Shown here: positions 18,690 through 26,614 of the stretch, one piece after another
Position numbering within the stretch: the stretch's first letter is position 1
How the letters are laid out: every line of letters starts with the position of its first letter
NCBI GenBank assembly: GCA_003153315.1
Contig: PLYA01000056.1
Span: 148,089-212,088, forward strand
Length of the DNA stretch: 64,000 nucleotides
From: Bacteroidota bacterium
GTDB taxonomy: Bacteria; Bacteroidota; Bacteroidia; B-17B0; Aurantibacillaceae
Direction: 5' to 3'
Translations under genes and position numbers: made by a program
The notes under the pieces: model-generated
Databases searched by the model: none
What the model was told of the DNA's origin: nothing
The model's input: the letters and a program-made list of their open reading frames with translations, nothing else

Positions 18690-18787
18690 ACTCTCGATTT
18701 AAGCAGTCAGGTATTTTCTATTAAATATTACCTTTGCCGCCTTATAAAACAGGTAATAGAAAAAGAATAGCGTTATTAATGATTTTA

Positions 18788-18819
18788 TTTGTTAGGTTAG
18801 CCTAACTTTAATATATTTG
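18788..18819 (+). promoter_or_regulatory. Complete Bacteroidota-type promoter of the porin gene
   Basis: The -33 TTTG (18788-18791) and -7 TATATTTG (18812-18819) are 20 nt apart, a close match to the TTTG-N19-23-TAnnTTTG consensus. The porin ATG is 22 nt further on. The whole spacer is occupied by a palindromic operator. Confidence 0.75.
18792..18810 (+). promoter_or_regulatory. DtxR/IdeR-like metalloregulator operator in the promoter spacer
   Basis: The 19-bp TTAGGTTAGCCTAACTTTA matches the classical DtxR/IdeR iron-box consensus (TTAGGTTAG-S-CTAACCTAA) at 17 of 19 positions. Its core GTTAGG-4 bp-CCTAAC is a perfect inverted repeat. Lying between the -33 and -7 boxes, a bound repressor would block RNA polymerase. 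The regulator gene is not in the window; whether the metal is Fe or Mn cannot be told. Confidence 0.65.
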
Positions 18820-18841
18820 CTAACAAAATAATTATAGGTGT

Positions 18842-20227
18842 ATGAAATTCTTTAGGATAATTATTTTGCTAGCCTTCCTTCTTTCTTCCCTCCATAAAGT
18901 TAAAGCACAGGGTGATGACAACGATAATCATTACAAAGGCCTTTTATCAAATCGTTTCGATTCATTAGAGAAATGGAGTCTGCATTTTCAATTCACAGAT
19001 ATTTGGCAGGCGCACCCTTCTTTTAATGCTAAATATACCGGGCAGCATAGTTTGAGCAATAAATCAGAAAGTGCCATGTCTTTAACGTCAACATTATATT
19101 TAGGTCGGAAGTTGTGGAAGAACGCAGGGCTTTTCTTTAACCCTGAAATAGCCGGGGGGAGTGGTTTGAGCTCTGTATTTGGTATGGCAGGTGCCCCTAA
19201 CGGAGAAACCTTTCGAGTAGGTAGTGTAGCTCCTGCATTATATATGGCTCGTTTGTTTTTTGAACAACACATTGCTTTGCGAAAATCAAAAACTGAACAC
19301 CGTGAAGGAGAGCAGAACCAAATAGCAGATAATATACCGGCATCGCGAATAACCATAACGATTGGTAAAGTTAGTCTGGCTGATTTTTTTGATGATAATG
19401 CATATAGCCACGACCCACGTAGTGAGTTTATGAACTGGTCTTTGATGGATAATGGTGCCTGGGATTACCCGGCCAATACCAGGGGTTATACCTGGGGTGG
19501 GGTAGTGGAGTTAATTGAGCCCGGTTATGCTGTACGTATATCCAGTGCCATTGTTCCAAAAATTGCAAACGCAGCCGTATTTGATTTAAATGTTGCAAGA
19601 GCAAATGGTAATACTGCTGAATTTGAGAAGAAATTTAAAATTAAAAATCATACAGGTAACTTAAGGATTTTGGGTTTTGCAAACTTTTCTTCTGCGCCCT
19701 TTTATAATACAGCTATAAGCCAAATGAAAAAGGGAGACAGTACTTTAATTCCTGTGATTGCAGGTCAAAACCCCGGTGTGCAATATGGGGCAGTAAAGTA
19801 TGGCGGTGGTATTAGTTTTAATCAGGAGTTAACTAAAAACATTGGCATTTTTGCCCGTGCAAGCTGGAATAATGGACAAACGGCAACCTGGGCCTTTACC
19901 CCTATAGATCAGTCGGCAAGTGCAGGTATAAGTATAAGAGGAGATATTATTAAACGTCCAAGTGATAAATTTGGGCTTGCTTTTGTGGCAAACGGAGCAT
20001 CTGCCCCACACCGCAATTACCTCAATGCCGGAGGGTATGATTTTATGTTAGGTGATGGCAAACTGCCTAATTATGGTATGGAGCAGATTTTAGAAACCTT
20101 TTATAAGGTACAATTACTTAAATGGATGTGGGTAACTGCCGATTATCAACTAGTGATGAATCCTGCGTATAATAAAGACAGAGGACCTGCAAACATTTTT
20201 GCCATACGAGCCCACGTAGAGTTTTAG
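18842..20227 (+). CDS. OprB-family (carbohydrate-type) outer-membrane porin
   Basis: 461 residues with a signal peptide (1-22, ending KAQ). The mature protein alternates beta strands of a porin barrel and ends in aromatic HVEF. Characteristic OprB-type segments include LYLGRKLWKNAGLFFNPE, DFFDDNAYSHDPRSEFMNW and DNGAWDYPANTRGYTWGG. OprB relatives are usually annotated as sugar porins. The DtxR-like operator in this promoter instead suggests expression under metal limitation, hence possibly metal or metallophore uptake; that is inference. It converges on yggS with a gap of only 3 nt. Confidence 0.85.
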   Translation: MKFFRIIILLAFLLSSLHKVKAQGDDNDNHYKGLLSNRFDSLEKWSLHFQFTDIWQAHPSFNAKYTGQHSLSNKSESAMSLTSTLYLGRKLWKNAGLFFNPEIAGGSGLSSVFGMAGAPNGETFRVGSVAPALYMARLFFEQHIALRKSKTEHREGEQNQIADNIPASRITITIGKVSLADFFDDNAYSHDPRSEFMNWSLMDNGAWDYPANTRGYTWGGVVELIEPGYAVRISSAIVPKIANAAVFDLNVARANGNTAEFEKKFKIKNHTGNLRILGFANFSSAPFYNTAISQMKKGDSTLIPVIAGQNPGVQYGAVKYGGGISFNQELTKNIGIFARASWNNGQTATWAFTPIDQSASAGISIRGDIIKRPSDKFGLAFVANGASAPHRNYLNAGGYDFMLGDGKLPNYGMEQILETFYKVQLLKWMWVTADYQLVMNPAYNKDRGPANIFAIRAHVEF

Positions 20228-20230
20228 TTG

Positions 20231-20246
20231 TTACACTTTAGTGTAA
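20231..20246. terminator. Small inverted repeat at the porin/yggS convergence
   Basis: A perfect 7-bp inverted repeat TTACACT-TT-AGTGTAA begins at the yggS stop codon. It lacks a T tract, so it is only a weak terminator candidate for either strand. Confidence 0.3.
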
Positions 20247-20896
20247 TTCCTTTCTCCAAAAATGCTGCTGCCAATGCGTATCATAGTAGAGCCTTCTTCT
20301 ATCGCAATTTTATAATCACTGCTCATGCCCATGCTTAAAACAGCGATATGAGATGTGAGACTTGAGATATGAGAAAAGAAATTCTTTAAAGACCTAAACT
20401 CGTTTCTGATTTGTGTTTCATTATCGGTATTGGTGGCCATGCCCATAAAGCCCACTACACGTATATTTTTCAGCTTTTCTATTTCTCCCGATTGAAATAA
20501 ACTCTCACATTCTTCAAAGCTGAACCCGAATTTGGTTTCTTCTTTGGCAATAAATAGTTGCAACAAACAATCTATAACACGGTTATTCTTTTGGGCTTGT
20601 TTGTTTATTTCCTGCAATAGTTTCAGGCTGTCAACCCCGTGAATTAAATACACAAAAGGGGCAATGTATTTTACCTTATTGCTTTGCAAATGCCCGATGG
20701 CATGCCAGCGTATATCGGCGGGGAGTTGTTTGTGTTTATCTTCCAGTTCCTGTATATAATTCTCGCCAAAATCTCTTTGTCCTCCTTGGTAGGCTTCCTT
20801 TATAAGTTCTATGGGTTTGGTTTTAGAAACAGCAACCAAAGTAACCTGCTTAGGCAACTCGGCTTTTATATGTTGAAGATTTTCTTTAATGCTCAT
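20231..20896 (-). CDS. yggS: YggS/PROSC-family PLP homeostasis protein
   Basis: 221 residues forming a single alanine-racemase-like TIM barrel. The PLP-binding lysine is Lys25 in LVAVSKTKP. Other family motifs are RDFGENYIQE, WHAIGHLQSNK, and near the C-terminus LSMGMSSDYKIAIEEGSTMI with IRIGSSIFG. The family maintains free pyridoxal-5'-phosphate balance and is not a racemase. The gene stands alone, convergent with the porin. Confidence 0.96.
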   Translation of the reverse strand: MSIKENLQHIKAELPKQVTLVAVSKTKPIELIKEAYQGGQRDFGENYIQELEDKHKQLPADIRWHAIGHLQSNKVKYIAPFVYLIHGVDSLKLLQEINKQAQKNNRVIDCLLQLFIAKEETKFGFSFEECESLFQSGEIEKLKNIRVVGFMGMATNTDNETQIRNEFRSLKNFFSHISSLTSHIAVLSMGMSSDYKIAIEEGSTMIRIGSSIFGERNYTKV

Positions 20897-20950
20897 GGTT
20901 TGTTGCTAATATTTTACAGATTACTTTTAATAGAGATTCCTTCTATTACA

Positions 20951-21742
20951 CTAGTCAATCTGTATTAAGTTTAGTTTAAATTTACTTGAGTCAATTGAAG
21001 TGTCAAACATTTTAGCTTTAGGGAATTTTTTGTTTCTTATTCGGATTATTTTTTCTTTTGATTCAGGTTTAATTTTTAGTCCGAAAATTATTTCTTTAAT
21101 AAATTCGTTAGGAAGTATTATTGCTGTTTGAGGCGAAATAAAATTAATCAACCTATATTCTTCTTCATATTTCCAATGTTTAGATTTAGTACTTAATATT
21201 TCTATTAAATATTCATTTTGTTCTTTATCATTTAAGAACATTGGTCTTTTGGGAAAATAATTTGAATGTTTTACCGGAGTCAAGAGAATTAAATTAAATG
21301 CTGATAAAGCTGATAAAATAGATTTGTCAATTCCAACGCAAAAACCCTTATGTGAATTTGCATAATGAGCCCACATTAAAAGATTGTCACGTTTTGCAGT
21401 CAAAGAACAAATACCAATCTTTTTATTAATATTTTCTTTGTAGTCTGAGTATATTGAATGCCAATAATCATTGGCTTTAAAGTCAATTGCCCTCATTCTT
21501 TCTCTCGAATGTTTCTCTAATTCTTCTTGTGATTCGAGGGGATGACGATATTCTCGAGTAGTAACAAGTTTTTTGAAAATATTCTCATCAGTTAAATCTT
21601 CTTGGTTATAGCTAAATGGCAATGAAGCATCAAATGGGTCATTAAACTGGTTCGTAGTGGCAAAATAAAGTTCATTTTTAGTCAATATCCTTTTTTGAAA
21701 TCGGTCTTCCCAATTTCTATACTTATATAAAACTCTTGGCAT
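20951..21742 (-). CDS. DUF2971 domain-containing protein
   Basis: 263 residues from the ATG at 21742; a TTG seven codons upstream is an alternative. The chosen start gives MPRVLYKYRNWEDRF, the usual beginning of DUF2971 (LYKYR). Other family hallmarks are LYFATTNQFNDPFD, the central CSLTAKRDNLLMWAHYANSHKGFCVGI, and EEEYRLI. Biochemical function is unknown. DUF2971 genes are often found in accessory or mobile regions, and this one stands alone beside repeat array B, with slightly higher AT than its neighbours. No signal peptide or TM segment, so it is probably cytoplasmic. Confidence 0.85.
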   Translation of the reverse strand: MPRVLYKYRNWEDRFQKRILTKNELYFATTNQFNDPFDASLPFSYNQEDLTDENIFKKLVTTREYRHPLESQEELEKHSRERMRAIDFKANDYWHSIYSDYKENINKKIGICSLTAKRDNLLMWAHYANSHKGFCVGIDKSILSALSAFNLILLTPVKHSNYFPKRPMFLNDKEQNEYLIEILSTKSKHWKYEEEYRLINFISPQTAIILPNEFIKEIIFGLKIKPESKEKIIRIRNKKFPKAKMFDTSIDSSKFKLNLIQID

Positions 21743-21858
21743 TTTATCTGTTGTTTCTATCAATTTTTTGGAAGTATGTACTTTATTGATGAGGAGTTCC
21801 TAAAACCCCTCAAATATACGAAAACCAAACATCTGCCTATTTTGGTTAATGTTGATAT

Positions 21859-22026
21859 GTTTTGCCGTTAGCGTGAAAGGTTTTGGCGTTAGCGTGAAAG
21901 GTTTTGGCGGTAGCGTAAAGTGTTTTGGCGGTAACGCCAAAAGTTCTGACGGTAACGTGAAGTATTCTGACGGTAGCGCCAAAAGTCCTGACGGTAACGT
22001 AAATTGTTTTACCGGATGCGTTTAAG
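21859..22026. repeat. Array B: eight tandem 21-bp repeats
   Basis: Eight units of exactly 21 bp, core GTTTTGGCGGTAACGTGAAAG-like. Some units are perfect hairpins: the fourth contains TTTTGGCG-GTAA-CGCCAAAA. The unit is unrelated to that of arrays A, C and D. The array fills most of the gap between DUF2971 and DUF1015, and 11 bp later the 89-nt block begins. A minus-strand frame stays open across it (PFTLTPK-type heptapeptides), but only because the period is seven codons. Confidence 0.95.
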
Positions 22027-22037
22027 TATGAAGTGCT

Positions 22038-22126
22038 GCGTTAGGGATTGGAGAGGAAAACCTTTGCAGTAATCGGCAAAATTTGAAACGGAAAGCCCGA
22101 CCTTTGTAATCAAAGGGAACGCCCAA
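22038..22126. repeat. 89-nt structured block, copy B
   Basis: It begins GCGTTAGGGATTGGAG and ends GGGAACGCCCAA; the last two bases abut the DUF1015 stop codon on the minus strand. It is the most divergent of the three copies. Hairpin 2 reads CCTTTG-TAAT-CAAAGG, with four of six pairs changed by compensating substitutions relative to copies A or D. Hairpin 1 carries two mismatches. No GGGCGTT end is visible on the array side, so the left end may be lost. Confidence 0.85.
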
Positions 22127-23374
22127 TTAATCTTCTAAACTATAAACAACCAGTCCGCTGCGTATTTTGGGTTCTACCCAGGTGGTTTTTGGAGGCATAA
22201 TGCCGTTGGTATCGGCAATGTGTTTTAATTCGGTCATAGAAACAGGAAACAAGCCAAAAGCAATTTTATATTTACCGCTGTCAACCTGCGCTTTCAGTTC
22301 TTCCATGCCTTTTACGCCGGGCACAAAAGCAATACGTTTATTGGTGCGCAAATCGTCAATACCCAAAATGGGCGTAAGTATGTGGTCGGAGAGAATAGAG
22401 GCATCCAGTTTTTTTACGGCATCATCGCCATCGCAAATTTCGGGTTTGGCAATCAGTTCATACCACTTCCCATCCAAATACATGCTGAATTTATGCTTAT
22501 GCTCGGGCTTATACATGTTTTCGTTATGTGCCAGCAAACGAAACTTCTCTTTTATTTTCTCTAATAAATCTTGGGTAGAGTAGTTGTTTAAATCGGTAAC
22601 CACGCGGTTAAAATCAAATATCTTTAGTTGATTCTCGGAAAAGAAAATGCCCATGTAGTAATTGTAATTCTCTTTGCCTGTGTGGTTTTTGTTTTTGGCT
22701 TTTAATTCATTTGCCAAACTTGCCGAAGAAGCAGAGCGGTGGTGCCCGTCGGCAATATAAATGGCATCCATTTTCTCGAACGCCTTGCGGATTGTATCTA
22801 CGTTTTTCTTATCGCCAATAACCCAAATCTTGTGGCGCACGCGGTCGGTAGTAGTAAAATCGTAAGCAGGATGTTTTACCAGATAGTGACTGATGATATC
22901 CTCGATAGTTGCATTATCGGGATAGAAAAACAAAACGGGTTCGGCATTAAAATCGCAAACCTCCAGATATTCTTTCAGTTTTTCTTCGCGGTCTTTTAGT
23001 GTCTGCTCATGCTTTTTAATGATACCTTTTTCGTAATCATCAACCGAGCTGCAACCGATAATACCTGTATAAATATTTCCTCCCTTAAACTGCTGGTATA
23101 AATAATAGCAGGGCTTATGGTCGCGAATAAAAGTTTCTTCTTTTAGAAAACTTAAAAATCGTGCTTTAATTTTCTTTAGTCTTTCTATCGAGCCGGGTTT
23201 AGTGCGCTTGTCATCTTCAAAATCGGGATTAATAATTTGGAGGAATGAATACGGGTTGGTTTCGAGTTTATGCTTAAGAACTTCTTTCTTGTAATTATCG
23301 GCACTGCGGGTAACTACCATGTGCGCCTTATCGGCAGCGGGGCGAATACCTTTAAAGGGAATGATGGTTGCCAT
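22127..23374 (-). CDS. DUF1015 family protein
   Basis: 415 residues. It begins with the typical MATIIPFKGIRPAADKAHMV and carries family motifs PYSFLQIINPDF, the central IADGHHRSASSASLANE and the late segment IAFVPGVKGMEEL. DUF1015 proteins are widespread in Bacteroidota and Firmicutes; the HHR-containing motif suggests a metal- or phosphate-binding enzyme, but no reaction is established. Its start overlaps the SPOR gene stop (TAATG), so the two are translationally coupled. The stop codon is followed after two bases by the GGGCGTTCC end of structured repeat B. Confidence 0.92.
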   Translation of the reverse strand: MATIIPFKGIRPAADKAHMVVTRSADNYKKEVLKHKLETNPYSFLQIINPDFEDDKRTKPGSIERLKKIKARFLSFLKEETFIRDHKPCYYLYQQFKGGNIYTGIIGCSSVDDYEKGIIKKHEQTLKDREEKLKEYLEVCDFNAEPVLFFYPDNATIEDIISHYLVKHPAYDFTTTDRVRHKIWVIGDKKNVDTIRKAFEKMDAIYIADGHHRSASSASLANELKAKNKNHTGKENYNYYMGIFFSENQLKIFDFNRVVTDLNNYSTQDLLEKIKEKFRLLAHNENMYKPEHKHKFSMYLDGKWYELIAKPEICDGDDAVKKLDASILSDHILTPILGIDDLRTNKRIAFVPGVKGMEELKAQVDSGKYKIAFGLFPVSMTELKHIADTNGIMPPKTTWVEPKIRSGLVVYSLED

Positions 23375-23754
23375 TAACGCGTGGGTCTTACTTTACTTTT
23401 TACGATAAATGCATTCGGAAAATCGGGTTGAATTTTTTTAAATACTTCATAGGCATCAATGCGGGTTTTAAAATCGCCCACCACAATTACAAAGTTAGGC
23501 TGATGATATTCTTCGTAAGAAGGGATGCTGTTAAACTTTGAAGAGAATTTTTGCTTCACTTCATTGGCAGTGGTTTTATCTACCCCAAAATGAATTTTAA
23601 TACGGTATCCATCGCTCTCTCCGTTTGTTTTGCGGTGGTACTCGGCAGCTTTATCGCTAAGTGATTTTAATTTGGCATCGTTAGCATCAGTACTTTGTGC
23701 CTGCGTAAAAAAACCAAACAACGTAAAAAATATAATAAGTAAGCCGACCTTCAT
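23374..23754 (-). CDS. SPOR domain-containing secreted protein
   Basis: 126 residues from the ATG at 23754. A longer form starting at 23769 would begin upstream of the near-consensus -7 box (CATATTTG, 23757-23764, minus strand), and the shorter start gives a clean signal peptide (MKVGLLIIFFTLFGFFTQAQ). The C-terminal 70 residues (GYRIKIHFGVDKTTANEVK to FPNAFIVKSK) fit a SPOR domain, which binds denuded glycan strands of peptidoglycan. It is coupled to the DUF1015 gene by a 1-nt stop/start overlap. Confidence 0.82.
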   Translation of the reverse strand: MKVGLLIIFFTLFGFFTQAQSTDANDAKLKSLSDKAAEYHRKTNGESDGYRIKIHFGVDKTTANEVKQKFSSKFNSIPSYEEYHQPNFVIVVGDFKTRIDAYEVFKKIQPDFPNAFIVKSKVRPTR

Positions 23755-23769
23755 GCTACAAATATGCAC

Positions 23770-23777
23770 TAAATTTG
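23770..23777 (+). promoter_or_regulatory. Candidate -7 box for mqnD
   Basis: TAAATTTG matches TAnnTTTG, 14 nt before the mqnD ATG, in the short divergent gap with the SPOR gene. Confidence 0.45.
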
Positions 23778-23791
23778 CGTTTTATTAGTTG

Positions 23792-24649
23792 ATGCAAAGT
23801 ACAAAAATAACAATAGGTTTTTCTCCCTGCCCAAACGACTGCTTTATTTTTGATGCGCTCGTACATAATAAAATTGACACCAAGCACCTGCGCTTTGAAC
23901 CTGTGATAGAAGATGTAGAAACCCTTAACCGCATGGCATTTAAGGGAGAACTGCATACCACTAAGCTCAGCTACCATGCCTTTGCTTACCTTACCAACAC
24001 ATATCGTTTGCTAACTTCGGGTAGTGCTTTGGGCTTTAATTGTGGTCCGCTTTTAGTTGCCTTACCCAAAACACTTGAAAAAATAAAGCAGAACCTAGAT
24101 ACTGTTTCTTCCATGCAAGTAGCTATTCCGGGTAAATACACAACAGCAAATTTTCTTTTATCGCTGGCTTATCCAAGGCTTACGAAAAAAACAGAAGTGG
24201 TTTTCTCAGATATTGAAGAATCTATTATTTCAGGTAAAACAGACTTGGGTTTAATTATCCATGAGAATCGTTTTACATACGAGCAAAAAGGATTGGCGAA
24301 AGTAAGGGATTTGGGCGAATGGTGGGAAGAATATAGTCAGTCTGCTATTCCCTTGGGAGGAATTGTGGTGCAAAGAAATTTACCGGAAGAAGACCAGTTA
24401 TTAATTAACCAACTCATAAAAGAAAGTGTAGAATATGCTTTTGCCAACCGAAACGATGTGATGCCTTTTGTAAAACAACATGCACAGGCAATGGATGAAG
24501 CTGTGATGCAAAAACATATTGACCTATATGTAAATAAATATTCCATCGACTTAGAAGAAACAGGCAGAAAGGCTGTTACTCTATTGTTTGATAAAGCAGT
24601 TGAGGCGGGAATTATTTCAACTTATCCTAAAGACTTGTTTGTATGCTAA
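23792..24649 (+). CDS. mqnD: 1,4-dihydroxy-6-naphthoate synthase (futalosine menaquinone pathway)
   Basis: 285 residues from the ATG at 23792; a TTG one codon earlier is less likely. It converts cyclic dehypoxanthine futalosine to 1,4-dihydroxy-6-naphthoate, the last dedicated step before prenylation in the alternative menaquinone pathway. The family signature FSPCPNDCFIFDALV is at residues 9-23. Others are KLSYHAF (about 60), GCGP-type FNCGPLL, and IHENRFTYEQKGL. It overlaps the GNAT gene by 7 nt. Its presence implies that this organism uses the Mqn rather than the Men route, although no other mqn gene is in the window. Confidence 0.94.
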   Translation: MQSTKITIGFSPCPNDCFIFDALVHNKIDTKHLRFEPVIEDVETLNRMAFKGELHTTKLSYHAFAYLTNTYRLLTSGSALGFNCGPLLVALPKTLEKIKQNLDTVSSMQVAIPGKYTTANFLLSLAYPRLTKKTEVVFSDIEESIISGKTDLGLIIHENRFTYEQKGLAKVRDLGEWWEEYSQSAIPLGGIVVQRNLPEEDQLLINQLIKESVEYAFANRNDVMPFVKQHAQAMDEAVMQKHIDLYVNKYSIDLEETGRKAVTLLFDKAVEAGIISTYPKDLFVC

Positions 24650-25143
24650 ACAATATCACTTTCAGAAATGCAGACATAAAAGACCTTCCGGACATTGTAG
24701 GTACCTATAATGCAACTATTCCAAGCCGCATGGTTACTGCCGATTTGGAACCTGCCACCGTTGAAAGTAAAACAGCTTGGTTTAATAGTCATAATCCCAA
24801 AACCCGTCCCCTTTGGGTAATAGAACAGGATGGACAATATGCAGGCTGGATAAGTTTTACCGATTTTAAAAGCCGTTGCGCATATCAAAATACTTGCGAA
24901 ATAAGCATTTACCTTGGAAGTAATGCGCAGGGCAAGGGTTTAGGTAACTATTGCTTAGATTACATTATTAAACAATGTCCTTCCTTACAAATTGATACCA
25001 TAACAGCTTTTATTTTTGGGCATAATGAACCCAGCTTAAAACTATTCTATAAACACGGTTTTGAGAAATGGGCGCACATGCCTGAAATAGCCAATATGGA
25101 AGGCATACTAAGAGATTTAATTATCCTGGGTAAGAAGGTTTAA
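24643..25143 (+). CDS. GNAT family N-acetyltransferase
   Basis: 166 residues; single Gcn5-type acetyltransferase domain of the phosphinothricin-acetyltransferase-like subgroup (FRNADIKDLPDIVGTYN at the N-terminus). The acetyl-CoA-binding motif A is CEISIYLGSNAQGKGLGNYC, and the C-terminal FGHNEPSLKLFYKHGFEKW is typical. The substrate is unknown, perhaps an amine or amino acid. It overlaps mqnD by 7 nt and is probably co-transcribed. Confidence 0.9.
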   Translation: MLNNITFRNADIKDLPDIVGTYNATIPSRMVTADLEPATVESKTAWFNSHNPKTRPLWVIEQDGQYAGWISFTDFKSRCAYQNTCEISIYLGSNAQGKGLGNYCLDYIIKQCPSLQIDTITAFIFGHNEPSLKLFYKHGFEKWAHMPEIANMEGILRDLIILGKKV

Positions 25144-25184
25144 AGAGTTTTTCTTTATATTGTGTATTCCGCTGATTATCATGA

Positions 25185-25200
25185 CGGGCTTTACCTTGCA
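25185..25200. repeat. Possible decayed fragment of the 89-nt block
   Basis: CGGGCTTTACCTTGCA matches 15 of 16 bases of the reverse complement of copy D. About 20 bp before it lies TTCCG with a weak GATTA-loop segment, in the order expected for the reversed block. The rest is not recognisable, so this could be chance. Confidence 0.3.
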
Positions 25201-25253
25201 CTCTTTTAAAGTTTGGATGTTTAGTTTACACGAAATACTTCGCCTGATACTGA

Positions 25254-26588
25254 TTAATATTGCAGTTGCTTCCTAGTAAGATAAGAAAACCTTGCGTAAA
25301 GTGTAACGGCTGAAAAAATCAATCCGGCGGTTAGTCCATACCAAATGCCATAAATATCAAGCTTCTCTATAAAGCCAAAAAAGTAAGCCAAAGGCAAAGC
25401 AATAATCCAATAAGCGGTAAGAGCAATAAGGGTAGGTATTTTAACATCGCTTATGCCACGCAAAATACCAAGTCCGGTAACCTGTATGCCATCAAACAAT
25501 TGGAACAAAGCAGCCACTAAAAGCAACCCGGATGAAACTTTAATTACTTCCTGATCCTTATTAAAGAAGGTAGGCAATGTTTCATAAAATATTAAAAGCA
25601 CAGCCGCAAAGCCAAGCATAATACAAGACGCTAATACAAAACCAGCTCTTCCGGCAATTTTAATATTCTTCCAGTCATTTAGTCCTTTATAATTAGCTAC
25701 CCGTATGGACGCCGCACCGCTTATGCCACTGGTAAACATATAGGTAAAGGCTGCAATACTAAGCGCAATGCCATGGGCATCTAAAGTAATTTTACCTAAC
25801 CAGCCTGCCATAATACCCGCAAGGGCAAAGGCTGCCACTTCGAACACAAATTGCAAAGCCGGGCCAATACCCATATTAAAAAGTTTTTTTAGCTGATGTA
25901 GGGTAACTCTTTCCTGTAAAAACGGTTTTACAATCTCTTTTAGTTTTTTATGATATACTATGTAAAGTGCAAAAGCCAGTGCCATAAAAACACGGGCCCA
26001 AAAGGTTGCCCAAGCTGTACCCATATAGCCCATGCAAGCCAAACCAAACTTACCGTATATCAAACAATAATTTAAAATGATATTAAGAATGTTACCGATA
26101 ACGCTGATATACATGGAGGCGCGTGTGTTAGTTAAACCCTCGGCATATTGTTTAAGAGTAAAAAAAACCGTTACAGGAACTAAAGAAAAAGAGATTACTT
26201 CTATAAAAGGCCTGGTAAGTATAGCAACATCTTCGGGTTGGTTAAGCAAGTTAAGATTAGCGGCAAATATTCCGGTTAATCCAAACAGTACAATACTTAT
26301 TAAAAAGTTAAGCAGTAAAGAATTTTTAAGCAGAGATGCTTTCTGGTTCAGCAGGTTTTTTACATGTGCACCTGCTATTAAGGGTGTTAATCCCTGTGAC
26401 ATACCTATGGAAAAAACTAACAGCAACGTGAACACATTACCCGATAATATACCTGCCGCTTGTTCTTCTATACCTATAAAGCCCAAAAAGATATTATCCG
26501 TCATAGAGGTAACAATATGCCCCACCTGACTGATGATAATAGGTATAGACAGTATACCTGTAGCTTTTATATGTTGCTTAAAAGTCAA
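25254..26588 (-). CDS. MATE family efflux transporter (NorM-like)
   Basis: 444 residues with twelve predicted TM helices in two repeats. MATE signatures are at the N-terminus (SIPIIISQVGHIVTSMTDNIFLG) and mid-protein (GIGPALQFVFEVAAFALAGI). It exports cationic drugs or metabolites using a Na+ or H+ gradient. The start codon is TTG, since no in-frame ATG precedes TM1. It lies 26 nt downstream of a saccharopine dehydrogenase-like gene on the same strand. Confidence 0.93.
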   Translation of the reverse strand: MTFKQHIKATGILSIPIIISQVGHIVTSMTDNIFLGFIGIEEQAAGILSGNVFTLLLVFSIGMSQGLTPLIAGAHVKNLLNQKASLLKNSLLLNFLISIVLFGLTGIFAANLNLLNQPEDVAILTRPFIEVISFSLVPVTVFFTLKQYAEGLTNTRASMYISVIGNILNIILNYCLIYGKFGLACMGYMGTAWATFWARVFMALAFALYIVYHKKLKEIVKPFLQERVTLHQLKKLFNMGIGPALQFVFEVAAFALAGIMAGWLGKITLDAHGIALSIAAFTYMFTSGISGAASIRVANYKGLNDWKNIKIAGRAGFVLASCIMLGFAAVLLIFYETLPTFFNKDQEVIKVSSGLLLVAALFQLFDGIQVTGLGILRGISDVKIPTLIALTAYWIIALPLAYFFGFIEKLDIYGIWYGLTAGLIFSAVTLYARFSYLTRKQLQY

Positions 26589-26614
26589 TTTGGTTACGAT
26601 TCAAATAAGATACG

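Noticed and set aside
18729-18736. A second TAnnTTTG (TACCTTTG) about 105 bp before the porin gene
   Set aside because: There is no start codon or -33 box in register, and the promoter at 18788-18819 is much better. A small RNA start cannot be excluded, but nothing supports it.
21800-21982. Minus-strand frame across array B (PFTLTPK repeats)
   Set aside because: Same arithmetic artefact of a seven-codon period; no promoter or conserved start.
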